DNA of 5,470 bases, from positions 1-5,470 of the forward strand of contig PSRH01000067.1 of assembly GCA_003175915.1 (NCBI GenBank), read 5' to 3'. A program made the position numbers and the translations under genes. Under the pieces are notes generated by a model, which worked only from the letters and a program-made list of their open reading frames with translations, did no database searches and was not told where the DNA came from. Shown in pieces: positions 1-5,470 of the stretch; position 1 is the stretch's first letter; each line of letters starts with the position of its first letter. This DNA is from Candidatus Melainabacteria bacterium. GTDB taxonomy: Bacteria > Cyanobacteriota > Vampirovibrionia > Obscuribacterales > Obscuribacteraceae.

Positions 1-82
1 CCAGAATCCCATCCTGTGAGCCGGCCAGGAGCCGGCGCCATATCTCTTCCGTGCTAATCGTCAAGGTTTGACTGTTACTCAA
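1..82 (-). CDS. Possible 5' end of an unidentified gene, cut by the left edge
   Basis: A minus-strand frame stays open from a stop near position 124 to the window edge. From a TTG at 82 it would read MSNSQTLTISTEEIWRRLLA, followed by GSQDGIL. Other possible starts are GTG at 109 and TTG at 64; none has a convincing Shine-Dalgarno sequence. The composition looks like a real protein N-terminus. It lies about 80 bp downstream of mrnC on the same strand, so it may be the next gene of that unit. About 27 codons are too few to assign a family. A competing frame begins with ATG near position 40 (MAPAPGRLTG), preceded by GGAAGAG, and cannot be excluded. Confidence 0.35.
   Translation of the reverse strand, partial: MSNSQTLTISTEEIWRRLLAGSQDGIL
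20..36. repeat. Small GC-rich inverted repeat (GCCGGC, 5-nt loop, GCCGGC)
   Basis: Two copies of GCCGGC lie at 20-25 and 31-36, separated by CAGGA. Each is itself palindromic, so they can pair as a 6-bp hairpin. They are also part of an 8-bp direct repeat, GAGCCGGC, at 18-25 and 29-36. No U-tract follows on either strand, so it does not look like a terminator. It falls inside the possible left-edge coding frame and may be only a by-product of Arg/Leu/Ala/Gly codons. Confidence 0.4.
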
Positions 83-164
83 CTTTTTCCGTGCGATTGG
101 CCAGGGCACCTCAGTCTAAAGTTAGCATCAGAAAAATGGTAGAGAGGACAACACAACCTATTCT

Positions 165-587
165 TTAAGATTCTGGTTGCCTTTCCTGCCCTGACCTGAT
201 TCTGTCTAGTGCCTCAAACAACTCGTTCAGTCGTTTGACATCGGCCATATACAAGTATCCTATCAAGGCTTCGAAAGCGGTAGCCTTGCGGTAAAAGGAC
301 TGGTCGGACTTACGATGATGAGCCGTCTTAAGGTTTCTCGCCCGCCTGACCAGATTCAATTCTTTCTCATTAAGCAGGTCAGTAATCTGGTCGAGCAAAT
401 CGGCTTGTGTTTTGGCATTGACGCGCTCCTTCACCTGGCGGTGCATCTGCTTGGCCGAAGCGCAACTGAATATCGCCCTTTCGCGCTCGTAGAGGCCGCT
501 GACAGCGTCTCCCAGATTGGCTAGCATGCGCAAGGGTAGTTGATCGACGTCATCTAAGTTTGCTGATCTTCTTAACAGCATTGGCAC
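165..587 (-). CDS. mrnC: Mini-ribonuclease III (23S rRNA maturation nuclease)
   Basis: The 140-residue product matches Mini-RNase III, a cytoplasmic dimeric RNase III-type endonuclease that lacks the double-stranded-RNA-binding domain. In Bacillus subtilis it trims the 23S rRNA precursor ends. Visible family motifs are LGDAV at 25-29 with the presumed catalytic Asp27, a VNAK(T)QA helix at 56-62, VRRARN at 80-85, and TAFEALIGYLY at 103-113 with Glu106, the expected second metal-ligand acid. Its length agrees with the family (about 130-145 residues). The start is GTG at 587; ATG at 581 (residue 3) is an alternative, and neither has a clear Shine-Dalgarno. After GDA the sequence is V-S-G where B. 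subtilis has I-F-E, so one normally acidic position is lost. It begins 31 bp after wecG and is probably cotranscribed with it. Family assignment is firm; activity is inferred. Confidence 0.93.
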   Translation of the reverse strand: MPMLLRRSANLDDVDQLPLRMLANLGDAVSGLYERERAIFSCASAKQMHRQVKERVNAKTQADLLDQITDLLNEKELNLVRRARNLKTAHHRKSDQSFYRKATAFEALIGYLYMADVKRLNELFEALDRIRSGQERQPES

Positions 588-618
588 TGAGCCGGGCTTG
601 CGAGGGGAGTTTTGACTG

Positions 619-1419
619 TCATGGCTTTTCCTTGCGATGCCATCCGGTCAGTCCCTGGCGACAGCTGTCGATAAGCACTTGCAGGCCGAATTTGGGCAAG
701 GTTGAGCTCATCCGTTTGAAACGCCAGGGTTCCTGTAACAGGCGATAGAGCCATTCCAGATGCAGGCGTTGGAAACCCCTGGGGGCGCGTTTGACAGTGC
801 CCGTCCAGACATCGAAGCTGCCGCCTACCCCTATGATCACGGCTTTGTTCCAACGGGAACGCCACTGATCGGCAAAATACTCTTGTTTGGGGGCACCGAG
901 GGCGAGAAGAACAAGCTGGGGATCGGCTTGGGCGATGTTTTCGACCACTTTAGCTTCTTCTTCTTGAGAGAAATAACCATTGTGGGAAGCGACGATTTTA
1001 AGACCTGGATGAAGTCTGGGCAGTACTTCCAAGAGTGTAGAAAGAACTTCCTGGCGGCCGCCCAGTAAGGCGACGCCTACGCCTTTCGCGGCGGCACTAC
1101 TGAGAAGGGCCTGGGCTAGATCGATGCCAGGCAAACGGTCAACATGATGTCCTGTTAACCTGATCGCCCAGACCACCCCGGCTCCATCCGGGACAATCAT
1201 ATGGGCGTGGCGGATAATCCGGTCGAGGCGCTGATCTTGTTGAGCAGCCACCACCATTTCTGCGTTGAGGGTGACCACATGCAGTCCCTTTTCGGCTCTC
1301 CAGGCGGCTTCAACGATTTCCAGAGCGCTTGCTTCGTCGACCAAGTCTACCGGATATCCCAGGACTTTTTGGCGGGAGCGATAGGCTTGTGACAATGCTG
1401 ACATTACAGATGGTGACAT
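619..1419 (-). CDS. WecG/TagA/CpsF family glycosyltransferase (GT26)
   Basis: The 266-residue product is a complete GT26 glycosyltransferase. Family members transfer N-acetylmannosamine, or its uronic acid, from UDP to an undecaprenyl-diphosphate-linked GlcNAc at the cytoplasmic membrane face. This is an early step in teichoic acid, enterobacterial common antigen or related glycopolymer synthesis. Motifs in order: T50-x-N52 (TLNAE), PDGAG at 77-81 with Asp78 matching the proposed catalytic base, RLPGID at 95-100, LLGG at 118-121, NGYF at 147-150, LGAPKQE at 174-180, GVGGSFD at 197-203, RAP at 211-213, and LEWLYRLLQEPWR at 221-233. The last lies in the C-terminal appendage that in TagA helps membrane association and active-site completion. 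The start is ATG at 1419; a second Met (residue 6) is possible. No Shine-Dalgarno is visible. It lies 46 bp after the CsaB-like gene, a pairing seen in many surface-polymer loci. Donor and acceptor sugars cannot be read from the sequence, so no specific symbol is given. Confidence 0.93.
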   Translation of the reverse strand: MSPSVMSALSQAYRSRQKVLGYPVDLVDEASALEIVEAAWRAEKGLHVVTLNAEMVVAAQQDQRLDRIIRHAHMIVPDGAGVVWAIRLTGHHVDRLPGIDLAQALLSSAAAKGVGVALLGGRQEVLSTLLEVLPRLHPGLKIVASHNGYFSQEEEAKVVENIAQADPQLVLLALGAPKQEYFADQWRSRWNKAVIIGVGGSFDVWTGTVKRAPRGFQRLHLEWLYRLLQEPWRFKRMSSTLPKFGLQVLIDSCRQGLTGWHRKEKP

Positions 1420-1465
1420 TAAAGCGGTGAGGAGACGTTCTTACCTTGATCCGCCCCGTTACTGT

Positions 1466-2656
1466 TCAAGATTTTAGAATTTTAGCGAGAATAGCGAAAT
1501 TCTTGCAAGACTTTTCTTGCATAAGGGTCGTTGTTTGACTGGCCCCTTCGGCTAGCTTGCCTCTATCCGTATAGGCTGCCTCAATTGTGCTTAGCCAGGC
1601 GTTTTCCAAACCATCTTGGGCGCTTCTTTCAAAATCGAGCAAAGGCTGCTTAAACGCCTGGCATAGATAGGTGACTTTCGGATCGTAAGGCATACCGACC
1701 ACCGGTTTACCAGCCTTGATAGCCATCAAAAGGGCGTGTAAGCGCATGCCTATCAATAGATCAAAGTTCTCCATTAGCTTGAGCCACTGGCTCGGTTTGA
1801 CCAAATCCTCGGCCTTAAGCAGGCTGGCTTTGAGATCAAGTCTTTTGCATTGATCGACAAGTTTCTCTAAAACATCATTGTCCTCGGATTTCTGCAAGGG
1901 CAGCATCAAGAAGACTGTATTGGCTGGAAAGATTTTTTTGAAGATGCGAGCGAGAAGCCCCAGATGCTCGGAATCTAAATAAGAGTGACGTCGCAAGGAA
2001 ACACCAATGAGGGGATTAGCTGTGCCGAAATCAGTAGTTCCAGAGGGCAAAATAAACGATTGAGGTAAAGGGCTGGCCTTGAGGGACCAGACTGGATCAG
2101 CGCTGAGCTCCGCACTCAGCCCCAGCGCTTCAGTGAAGGCGAGTGACGCTTGATCGCGAACGGTAATGTGATTGGCCATTTTCAAGGCACAGCCAGCAAC
2201 GATTTTGCTGGTGGCCCGCTTCAGTGGACCAATTCCTTGAGCATAGATAAGCACCGGGACGCGAGCCAGACGGGCAGCCAGAATTTGCCCGGCATAATAA
2301 AAGACCGAACGGGGACTGGTGGCATCCTGGAGCAGGCCTCCTCCACCACTGATGAATAATCTGGCCTGGCCTAACAACGGGATGAACTCAGCTAAACGCC
2401 AGCGATCAACAGCTCTGACACCGTAGAGTTCGGCCGTCTGGCTAGGATTATTTGACAACACGACAATTTTCTCGGCTTGTACGAATTCTTTCAATTCGCT
2501 TATTAGTTCCTCTAAAATTGCCTCATCACCCAGGTTGTCAAAGCCGTAGTATCCCGAGACGACAACGAGGCTTCTTTGGTTGACGGCGCTTGGCTTATCC
2601 GGCAAGACTGGCACCTGAGTGGGATAGATGGTCGATTTAGTGGCGATTTGCCACAA
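1466..2656 (-). CDS. csaB: CsaB-type polysaccharide pyruvyl transferase
   Basis: The product, about 396 residues, is a polysaccharide pyruvyl transferase of the CsaB type. It uses phosphoenolpyruvate to place a ketal pyruvate on a cell-wall glycan; in Bacillus this modification anchors SLH-domain S-layer proteins. Evidence: GYYGFDNLGDEAIL at 35-48 (the N-terminal nucleotide-sugar-type loop), SGGGGLLQD at 103-111, YAQGIGP at 138-144, RDQAS at 167-171, DPVW at 187-190, GVSLRR at 218-223, MRLHALL at 304-310 and PYDPKV at 323-328. Together these cover both Rossmann-like halves. No signal peptide or membrane helix is seen. The start is uncertain: TTG at 2656 gives a 30-residue leader before the conserved core. 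GTG at 2614 or TTG at 2605 would give the more usual short N-terminus. The frame has no stop for at least 48 bp further upstream. It is the first gene of the leftward unit. Substrate polymer and any SLH protein partner are not visible here. Confidence 0.9.
   Translation of the reverse strand: MWQIATKSTIYPTQVPVLPDKPSAVNQRSLVVVSGYYGFDNLGDEAILEELISELKEFVQAEKIVVLSNNPSQTAELYGVRAVDRWRLAEFIPLLGQARLFISGGGGLLQDATSPRSVFYYAGQILAARLARVPVLIYAQGIGPLKRATSKIVAGCALKMANHITVRDQASLAFTEALGLSAELSADPVWSLKASPLPQSFILPSGTTDFGTANPLIGVSLRRHSYLDSEHLGLLARIFKKIFPANTVFLMLPLQKSEDNDVLEKLVDQCKRLDLKASLLKAEDLVKPSQWLKLMENFDLLIGMRLHALLMAIKAGKPVVGMPYDPKVTYLCQAFKQPLLDFERSAQDGLENAWLSTIEAAYTDRGKLAEGASQTTTLMQEKSCKNFAILAKILKS
2640..2654. 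promoter_or_regulatory. Inverted repeat at the divergent junction (candidate operator)
   Basis: GTGGC at 2640-2644 and GCCAC at 2650-2654 form a perfect 5-bp inverted repeat around GATTT. It sits next to the divergent start region of csaB and glcE, where a dimeric regulator could control either unit. TTGCCA at 2648-2653 resembles a -35 box on the plus strand, but no good -10 box follows at the right distance. The repeat is short enough to arise by chance and overlaps the possible csaB leader codons. Confidence 0.25.
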
Positions 2657-2701
2657 TAGTACACGGATTTCCTCAATCGAAAGAAGCGGACGAAACCAAT
2701 C
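2657..2701. promoter_or_regulatory. Divergent intergenic region between csaB and glcE
   Basis: These 45 bp are the only non-coding DNA between the two outward-facing gene sets, so promoters for both must lie here or within the adjacent 5' coding ends. On the minus strand TACTAT (about 2663-2658) matches 4 of 6 bases of a -10 box, but it abuts the TTG at 2656; it could serve csaB only if the true start is further in. No strong sigma70-type pair is visible on either strand. The stretch before glcE, GAAAGAAGCGGA, is at best a weak ribosome binding site. Confidence 0.4.
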
Positions 2702-3895
2702 GTGACCACTGAAATCACGGCAATAGAAGTAACAAGCGGAGCTCGCCGCCTTGCCGCCGACCTGAAAAGCGCTTGCGAAGCCGGTAAGAAAATTGTGCCT
2801 TTTTCAGCTCTGCGCTGCCAGCGCTTGCCTTTTGCGACCAAGGAGAATGTCGTTTTCCTCAATCTGGAAGACCACAGGCAGATCCTCGAGCACTCAATAG
2901 AAGATCAAGTCATACTGGTGGAAACCGGCGTCAGCTTGGCAGCCCTCGATGAATATCTCGGCCGCACCCGACAATGGCTGCCTCTATCTTTTGGTTTGCC
3001 TTCTGATACTCTTTTGGAAGCGATTGTCACCGGTGATGGTGGCGCGCTCTCCTATGGCTTTGGCGGCCCGAGACATTTGGTTTTGGGTCTGACCTTGGCT
3101 TTGAGTAACGGCAACCTGATAAGAAGTGGCGGTCGCGTCGTTAAAAATGTTACTGGTTATGACCTGACCAGATTGATGATCGGCAGTTATGGCATTTTTG
3201 CCGTCCCGGTCGCCGCTTATCTCCGCTTATATGCCCGACCGGAACGCTTCCTTTCTTTTGCTGTCGCTGACAACGATCCGCTGCGCTTGCTTGCCTGCCA
3301 AAGGTCACTGGCCCATCTGGGGCTGCCACTCGTCTGCGCAGAGCTCATAGACCAGCGCTTGTTGGGTCAGACCAAGGACGGCTTCCTGCTTCTCGTCAGG
3401 TTTGCCGGTAATCAAGCCTTGATCGAAGCAGCCAGTCCACTTGTGCGTGATATTTGTAAGGCGCATTCGCACTCAGTGACGCCAATCGATGAGCCGGAAA
3501 AAGAGACGGAGATCTGGTCTAGCCTGACAAAGGTAGAGCGAACTGAGGCAGCCTATCCCCTCGAGCTGACCATCAACAGGCAAGGTTTTGCCAGATTGTG
3601 GCAGCAAGAAAAGGCACTTTTCGACTGGCCATTCAGTTACGGTACAGGGACTGGTTTGGCCAAATTTATCCACTCAGATTTAGGCGAGCCGGAGAAGATG
3701 GTCGATAAACTAAGTGCTTTTGCCAAGCGAAACGCTGAGGATTTGACAGTGGCTTACAGTGATTCGCAGTGCCTGAGAAGGGTGAAGCGACTGGGGCTAG
3801 ATTTCAATCAGCAGGAGCAATTGTTTGAGCGACTGAAGAAACAATATGATCCGTCAAATTGTTTGAATCCCTTTGTTTGCTTGGCAAACGTTTGA
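2702..3895 (+). CDS. glcE: Glycolate dehydrogenase, FAD-domain subunit GlcE
   Basis: The 397-residue product is a PCMH/VAO-type FAD-binding protein. It is best matched to GlcE, the second flavin-domain subunit of the glycolate dehydrogenase GlcDEF that oxidises glycolate to glyoxylate and passes electrons to the respiratory chain. The clearest signature is GGRVVKNVTGYDL at 143-155 followed by GSYG at 161-164, which closely matches the GGRVVKNVAGYDL...GSYGTLG motif of GlcE. LPLSFGLPSDT at 93-103 and the TGDGGALSYGFGGPRHLVLGL stretch at 110-130 form the second FAD-contact region. The end, YDPSNCLNPF at 382-391, is the usual DP-x-x-x-LNP terminus. It starts at GTG (2702) with a weak ribosome site; no ATG lies before the conserved region. 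It is longer than E. coli GlcE (about 350 residues). The first FAD loop, normally P-x-G-x-G-S/T, appears here as PFSALRCQRLPF at 33-44, without glycines. It is 13 bp from glcF. A related FAD-linked oxidase of another 2-hydroxyacid is the main alternative. Confidence 0.88.
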   Translation: MTTEITAIEVTSGARRLAADLKSACEAGKKIVPFSALRCQRLPFATKENVVFLNLEDHRQILEHSIEDQVILVETGVSLAALDEYLGRTRQWLPLSFGLPSDTLLEAIVTGDGGALSYGFGGPRHLVLGLTLALSNGNLIRSGGRVVKNVTGYDLTRLMIGSYGIFAVPVAAYLRLYARPERFLSFAVADNDPLRLLACQRSLAHLGLPLVCAELIDQRLLGQTKDGFLLLVRFAGNQALIEAASPLVRDICKAHSHSVTPIDEPEKETEIWSSLTKVERTEAAYPLELTINRQGFARLWQQEKALFDWPFSYGTGTGLAKFIHSDLGEPEKMVDKLSAFAKRNAEDLTVAYSDSQCLRRVKRLGLDFNQQEQLFERLKKQYDPSNCLNPFVCLANV

Positions 3896-3898
3896 ACA

Positions 3899-3908
3899 AG
3901 AGGAAGCT
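3899..3908 (+). promoter_or_regulatory. Ribosome binding site that sets the glcF start
   Basis: AGAGGAAG lies directly before ATG 3909, with GAGG placed 5 nt upstream of the codon. This supports starting glcF at 3909, just after the glcE stop, rather than at an upstream in-frame TTG (3873) that lies inside glcE and has no such site. Confidence 0.65.
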
Positions 3909-5264
3909 ATGGTCGAAAACAAAGCAATGAACGACGCTCAGTCTGGACAGGCAAAAGGATTGATTGATCAGGAGTTGCTCGACGCCTGTATTCACTGTGG
4001 CTTGTGCTTGCCGGCTTGTCCGACTTATTTGGCTACCGGGCGGGAGACGGAATCTCCCCGGGGACGAATCTACTTGATCAACCAGTGGCAGCAGTCAGGG
4101 CGGGCGCCCCAGTCACGGATGGTTGAGCACATCGACTCCTGTCTTGGCTGTCTGGGCTGCCAGACCGCCTGTCCATCAGGCGTTCAGTACGAAAAGATAC
4201 TGGATCAGGCTAGACCCGGGCTTACCAAAACGAAGCCCATGTGGAAGCGCCAGATCAGTCGCTTTCTGTTTGCCAAGGTTCTACCTGACTACAATTTACT
4301 CAGGCGGCTTTCCAGGCTGCTTAGAATTTGGCAGCACCTCAAGGGAAGAGCCTTCTTAGAGGTTTTAGCCAAGATCAAGTTTCCCTTCGCAGGCAAGGTC
4401 GCCGTGCTTGAAGCTTTCCTGCCTCCTGTTCCTCAGTTTCAACCTTTGCCGAAACAGAGTTGGAATGTTGGCAAAAAAGAGGGGAAGGTGCAATTCTTTA
4501 GTGGTTGTGTCATGGATGCTTTGTACGGGCCAGCCAACCATGCGGCCGTACGCCTGATCCGTGCCCAGGGACAAGTGGTGGAAGTAGCGGAGCAGACTTG
4601 CTGCGGGGCCCTGGCTTACCATGCCGGTGAAGTGGATATCGCCAAGCAATTGGCCAAAGGCAATATTGCCGCTTTTACCGACAAAGAAGGACCAATCGTA
4701 GTAGCTTCAGCCGGTTGCGGAGCCATTCTTAAAGAGTATGACCAGCTTCTCGCCAAAGAAAGTGACTGGCAGCAAAAGGCCAAGCAGTTTGTCAGTCGCG
4801 TACAGGATATCAGTGAGTTTTTAAGCGAGCACGTATTCCCCGAGCACGTGCGCCGACGCGCTCGGGTTGCCGCGCCCAAGGTCGCTTACCACGCGGCCTG
4901 CCACCTTGCCCATGCTCAACATGTCAGGCGACCCCCTGAGAAATTGCTTAATCAATTGCTGGACGACGTAAAGGAAGCATCAGGCAAACCAAGCTTCGCC
5001 CTCGTGCCTCTCATTGATGCCGAGCACTGTTGTGGTAGCGCCGGCATATTTAACATCCTTCATCCCGAACTGAGTCTGGCCGTTCTCAAGGCGAAAATGG
5101 CTCGCATTAAGGAATCCGGTGCGGACCTTGTCGTTACCGGCAATCCAGGTTGTCTGATGCAACTGGCGGCTGGAGCCAGGCAAACCCCTGGTAAGCCGAT
5201 TCAGGTAATGCATCTGGTCGAGCTTTTAGATGAAGCCTACGGTCTTGCCAAACCAGACGATTAG
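3909..5264 (+). CDS. glcF: Glycolate dehydrogenase, iron-sulfur subunit GlcF
   Basis: The 451-residue product is the iron-sulfur subunit of glycolate dehydrogenase, which carries electrons from the flavin subunits to the membrane quinone pool. The N-terminus has two ferredoxin-type [4Fe-4S] motifs. The first is C27-x2-C30-x2-C33-x3-C37-P, followed by the family-typical ESPRGRIYL (48-56). The second is C78-x2-C81-x2-C84-x3-C88-P. Two cysteine-rich CCG domains follow. The first is FSGCVMDALYGP (197-208) with CCG at 231-233 and Cys270. The second has AACH near 331 with CCG at 374-376 and NPGC ending at Cys415. All expected cysteines are intact. It is longer than E. coli GlcF (about 407 residues), mostly through a basic, hydrophobic linker around 110-190 that could contact the membrane or partner subunits. 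The ATG at 3909 follows a good ribosome site. Other CCG-family electron-transfer proteins are less likely given the adjacent glcE. Confidence 0.93.
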   Translation: MVENKAMNDAQSGQAKGLIDQELLDACIHCGLCLPACPTYLATGRETESPRGRIYLINQWQQSGRAPQSRMVEHIDSCLGCLGCQTACPSGVQYEKILDQARPGLTKTKPMWKRQISRFLFAKVLPDYNLLRRLSRLLRIWQHLKGRAFLEVLAKIKFPFAGKVAVLEAFLPPVPQFQPLPKQSWNVGKKEGKVQFFSGCVMDALYGPANHAAVRLIRAQGQVVEVAEQTCCGALAYHAGEVDIAKQLAKGNIAAFTDKEGPIVVASAGCGAILKEYDQLLAKESDWQQKAKQFVSRVQDISEFLSEHVFPEHVRRRARVAAPKVAYHAACHLAHAQHVRRPPEKLLNQLLDDVKEASGKPSFALVPLIDAEHCCGSAGIFNILHPELSLAVLKAKMARIKESGADLVVTGNPGCLMQLAAGARQTPGKPIQVMHLVELLDEAYGLAKPDD

Positions 5265-5338
5265 CCGCTTGTCATTTCCAATCAGGTAATAGAACTTTTA
5301 AAAGAGCGCAAGAGGAAAAATCCAGGCGACCGCTGTCT

Positions 5339-5344
5339 TATAAT
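5339..5344 (+). promoter_or_regulatory. Consensus TATAAT box, possible promoter for the downstream gene
   Basis: A perfect TATAAT lies in the region between glcF and the next start codon, about 80 bp before TTG 5427. The matching position for a -35 box (about 5315-5321) is A-rich and does not resemble TTGACA, so the call rests on one hexamer. Between glcF and this box lies a 10-bp palindrome, CTTTTAAAAG (5295-5304). No GC stem with a T-tract is present, so glcF has no obvious terminator and readthrough into the next gene is possible. Confidence 0.25.
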
Positions 5345-5414
5345 CTTAAGGGGCTGGTTGCCTTCTGAGCGGCTCGGGAAGTCCGTGGCCCTTTCAACTG
5401 GAGCTTTGCCGCTT

Positions 5415-5423
5415 GAGGAGGGG
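5415..5423 (+). promoter_or_regulatory. Strong Shine-Dalgarno sequence before TTG 5427
   Basis: GAGGAGGGG includes AGGAGG at 5416-5421, the best ribosome site in the window, ending 5 nt before TTG 5427. It lies too far (23 nt) from ATG 5445 to serve that codon well, which favours the TTG start. Confidence 0.5.
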
Positions 5424-5426
5424 CAA

Positions 5427-5470
5427 TTGAAATCAACAGTGCCCATGCAAACAAAAAAGCTGAATATCTT
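5427..5470 (+). CDS. 5' end of an unidentified gene, cut by the right edge
   Basis: An open frame starts at TTG 5427 after a strong ribosome site and reads MKSTVPMQTKKLNI before the window ends. An in-frame ATG at 5445 (MQTKKLNI) is the alternative start. The short Lys-rich start followed by hydrophobic residues is typical of a cytoplasmic enzyme's first strand, but 14 codons cannot identify a family. The same frame is open all the way back to the glcF stop, so an earlier start such as TTG 5358, preceded by AAGGGG, is also possible. It lies about 160 bp downstream of glcF on the same strand. Confidence 0.45.
   Translation, partial: MKSTVPMQTKKLNI

Noticed and set aside
572..865. Minus-strand open frame of 97 codons across the wecG/mrnC junction
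   Set aside because: It is out of frame with both conserved genes, and its translation is low in hydrophobic core and lacks motifs.
760..1068. Plus-strand open frame of 102 codons
   Set aside because: It lies wholly antisense to the well-conserved GT26 gene and has no recognisable motifs.
1420..1465. Promoter or terminator between csaB and the GT26 gene
   Set aside because: The 46-bp gap shows no hairpin with a T-tract and no recognisable -35/-10 pair.
2512..2862. Minus-strand open frame of 116 codons spanning the csaB/glcE junction
   Set aside because: It overlaps the conserved N-terminal coding of CsaB in another frame and the start of glcE on the opposite strand, and its Arg/Ser-rich translation shows no family motif.
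3873..3908. TTG at 3873 as the glcF start
   Set aside because: It would add 12 residues encoded inside the end of glcE, with no ribosome site, whereas ATG 3909 has AGAGGAAG just upstream.
5295..5304. CTTTTAAAAG palindrome as a glcF terminator
   Set aside because: It is an A/T-only-centred perfect palindrome with no GC stem, no loop and no following T-tract.
5345..5426. Possible riboswitch or structured RNA before the right-edge gene (GGGAAGTCCG and AACTGGAG recall parts of a cobalamin riboswitch or RNase P RNA)
   Set aside because: The conserved cores of those RNAs are missing, pairing across the region is weak, and the same bases are open as a reading frame.

Overview
The window is about half G+C and densely coding. 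It holds two divergent gene sets that meet at a gap of about 45 bp near position 2680. The organism looks like a bacterium from a lineage that combines Mini-RNase III with CsaB-type pyruvyl transferase and a cyanobacterial-style GlcE/GlcF pair. Cyanobacteria, their non-photosynthetic relatives (Melainabacteria/Vampirovibrionia type) or a Firmicutes-like group would fit. This is inference from gene content and remembered family sequences; no marker gene or rRNA is present to settle it.

Left half, minus strand, read from 2656 down to 1: a CsaB-like polysaccharide pyruvyl transferase, a WecG/TagA/CpsF (GT26) glycosyltransferase, a Mini-ribonuclease III (mrnC), and the possible first codons of a further gene that runs off the left edge. 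Gaps are 46 bp and 31 bp, then about 80 bp, so the first three probably form one transcription unit. The first two enzymes are a recurring pair in cell-surface glycopolymer assembly. One adds N-acetylmannosamine-type sugars to a lipid-linked intermediate, and the other decorates the polymer with pyruvate ketals that can anchor S-layer-type proteins. Mini-RNase III matures 23S rRNA and has no obvious mechanistic link to them.

Right half, plus strand: glcE (2702-3895) and glcF (3909-5264), separated by 13 bp. They encode the FAD-domain subunit and the iron-sulfur/CCG subunit of glycolate dehydrogenase. The catalytic subunit GlcD is not in the window. After glcF, about 160 bp hold a TATAAT-like box and then a strong Shine-Dalgarno sequence. 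This leads into what is probably the start of another plus-strand gene, cut by the right edge.

The identified genes belong to known families, and I see no CRISPR array, insertion sequence, tRNA, rRNA or clear undescribed system. The points most worth a second look are the atypical FAD-loop region in GlcE, GlcEF without GlcD, the small divergent control region with an inverted repeat, mrnC placed with envelope-glycan genes, and the continuously open frame after glcF.
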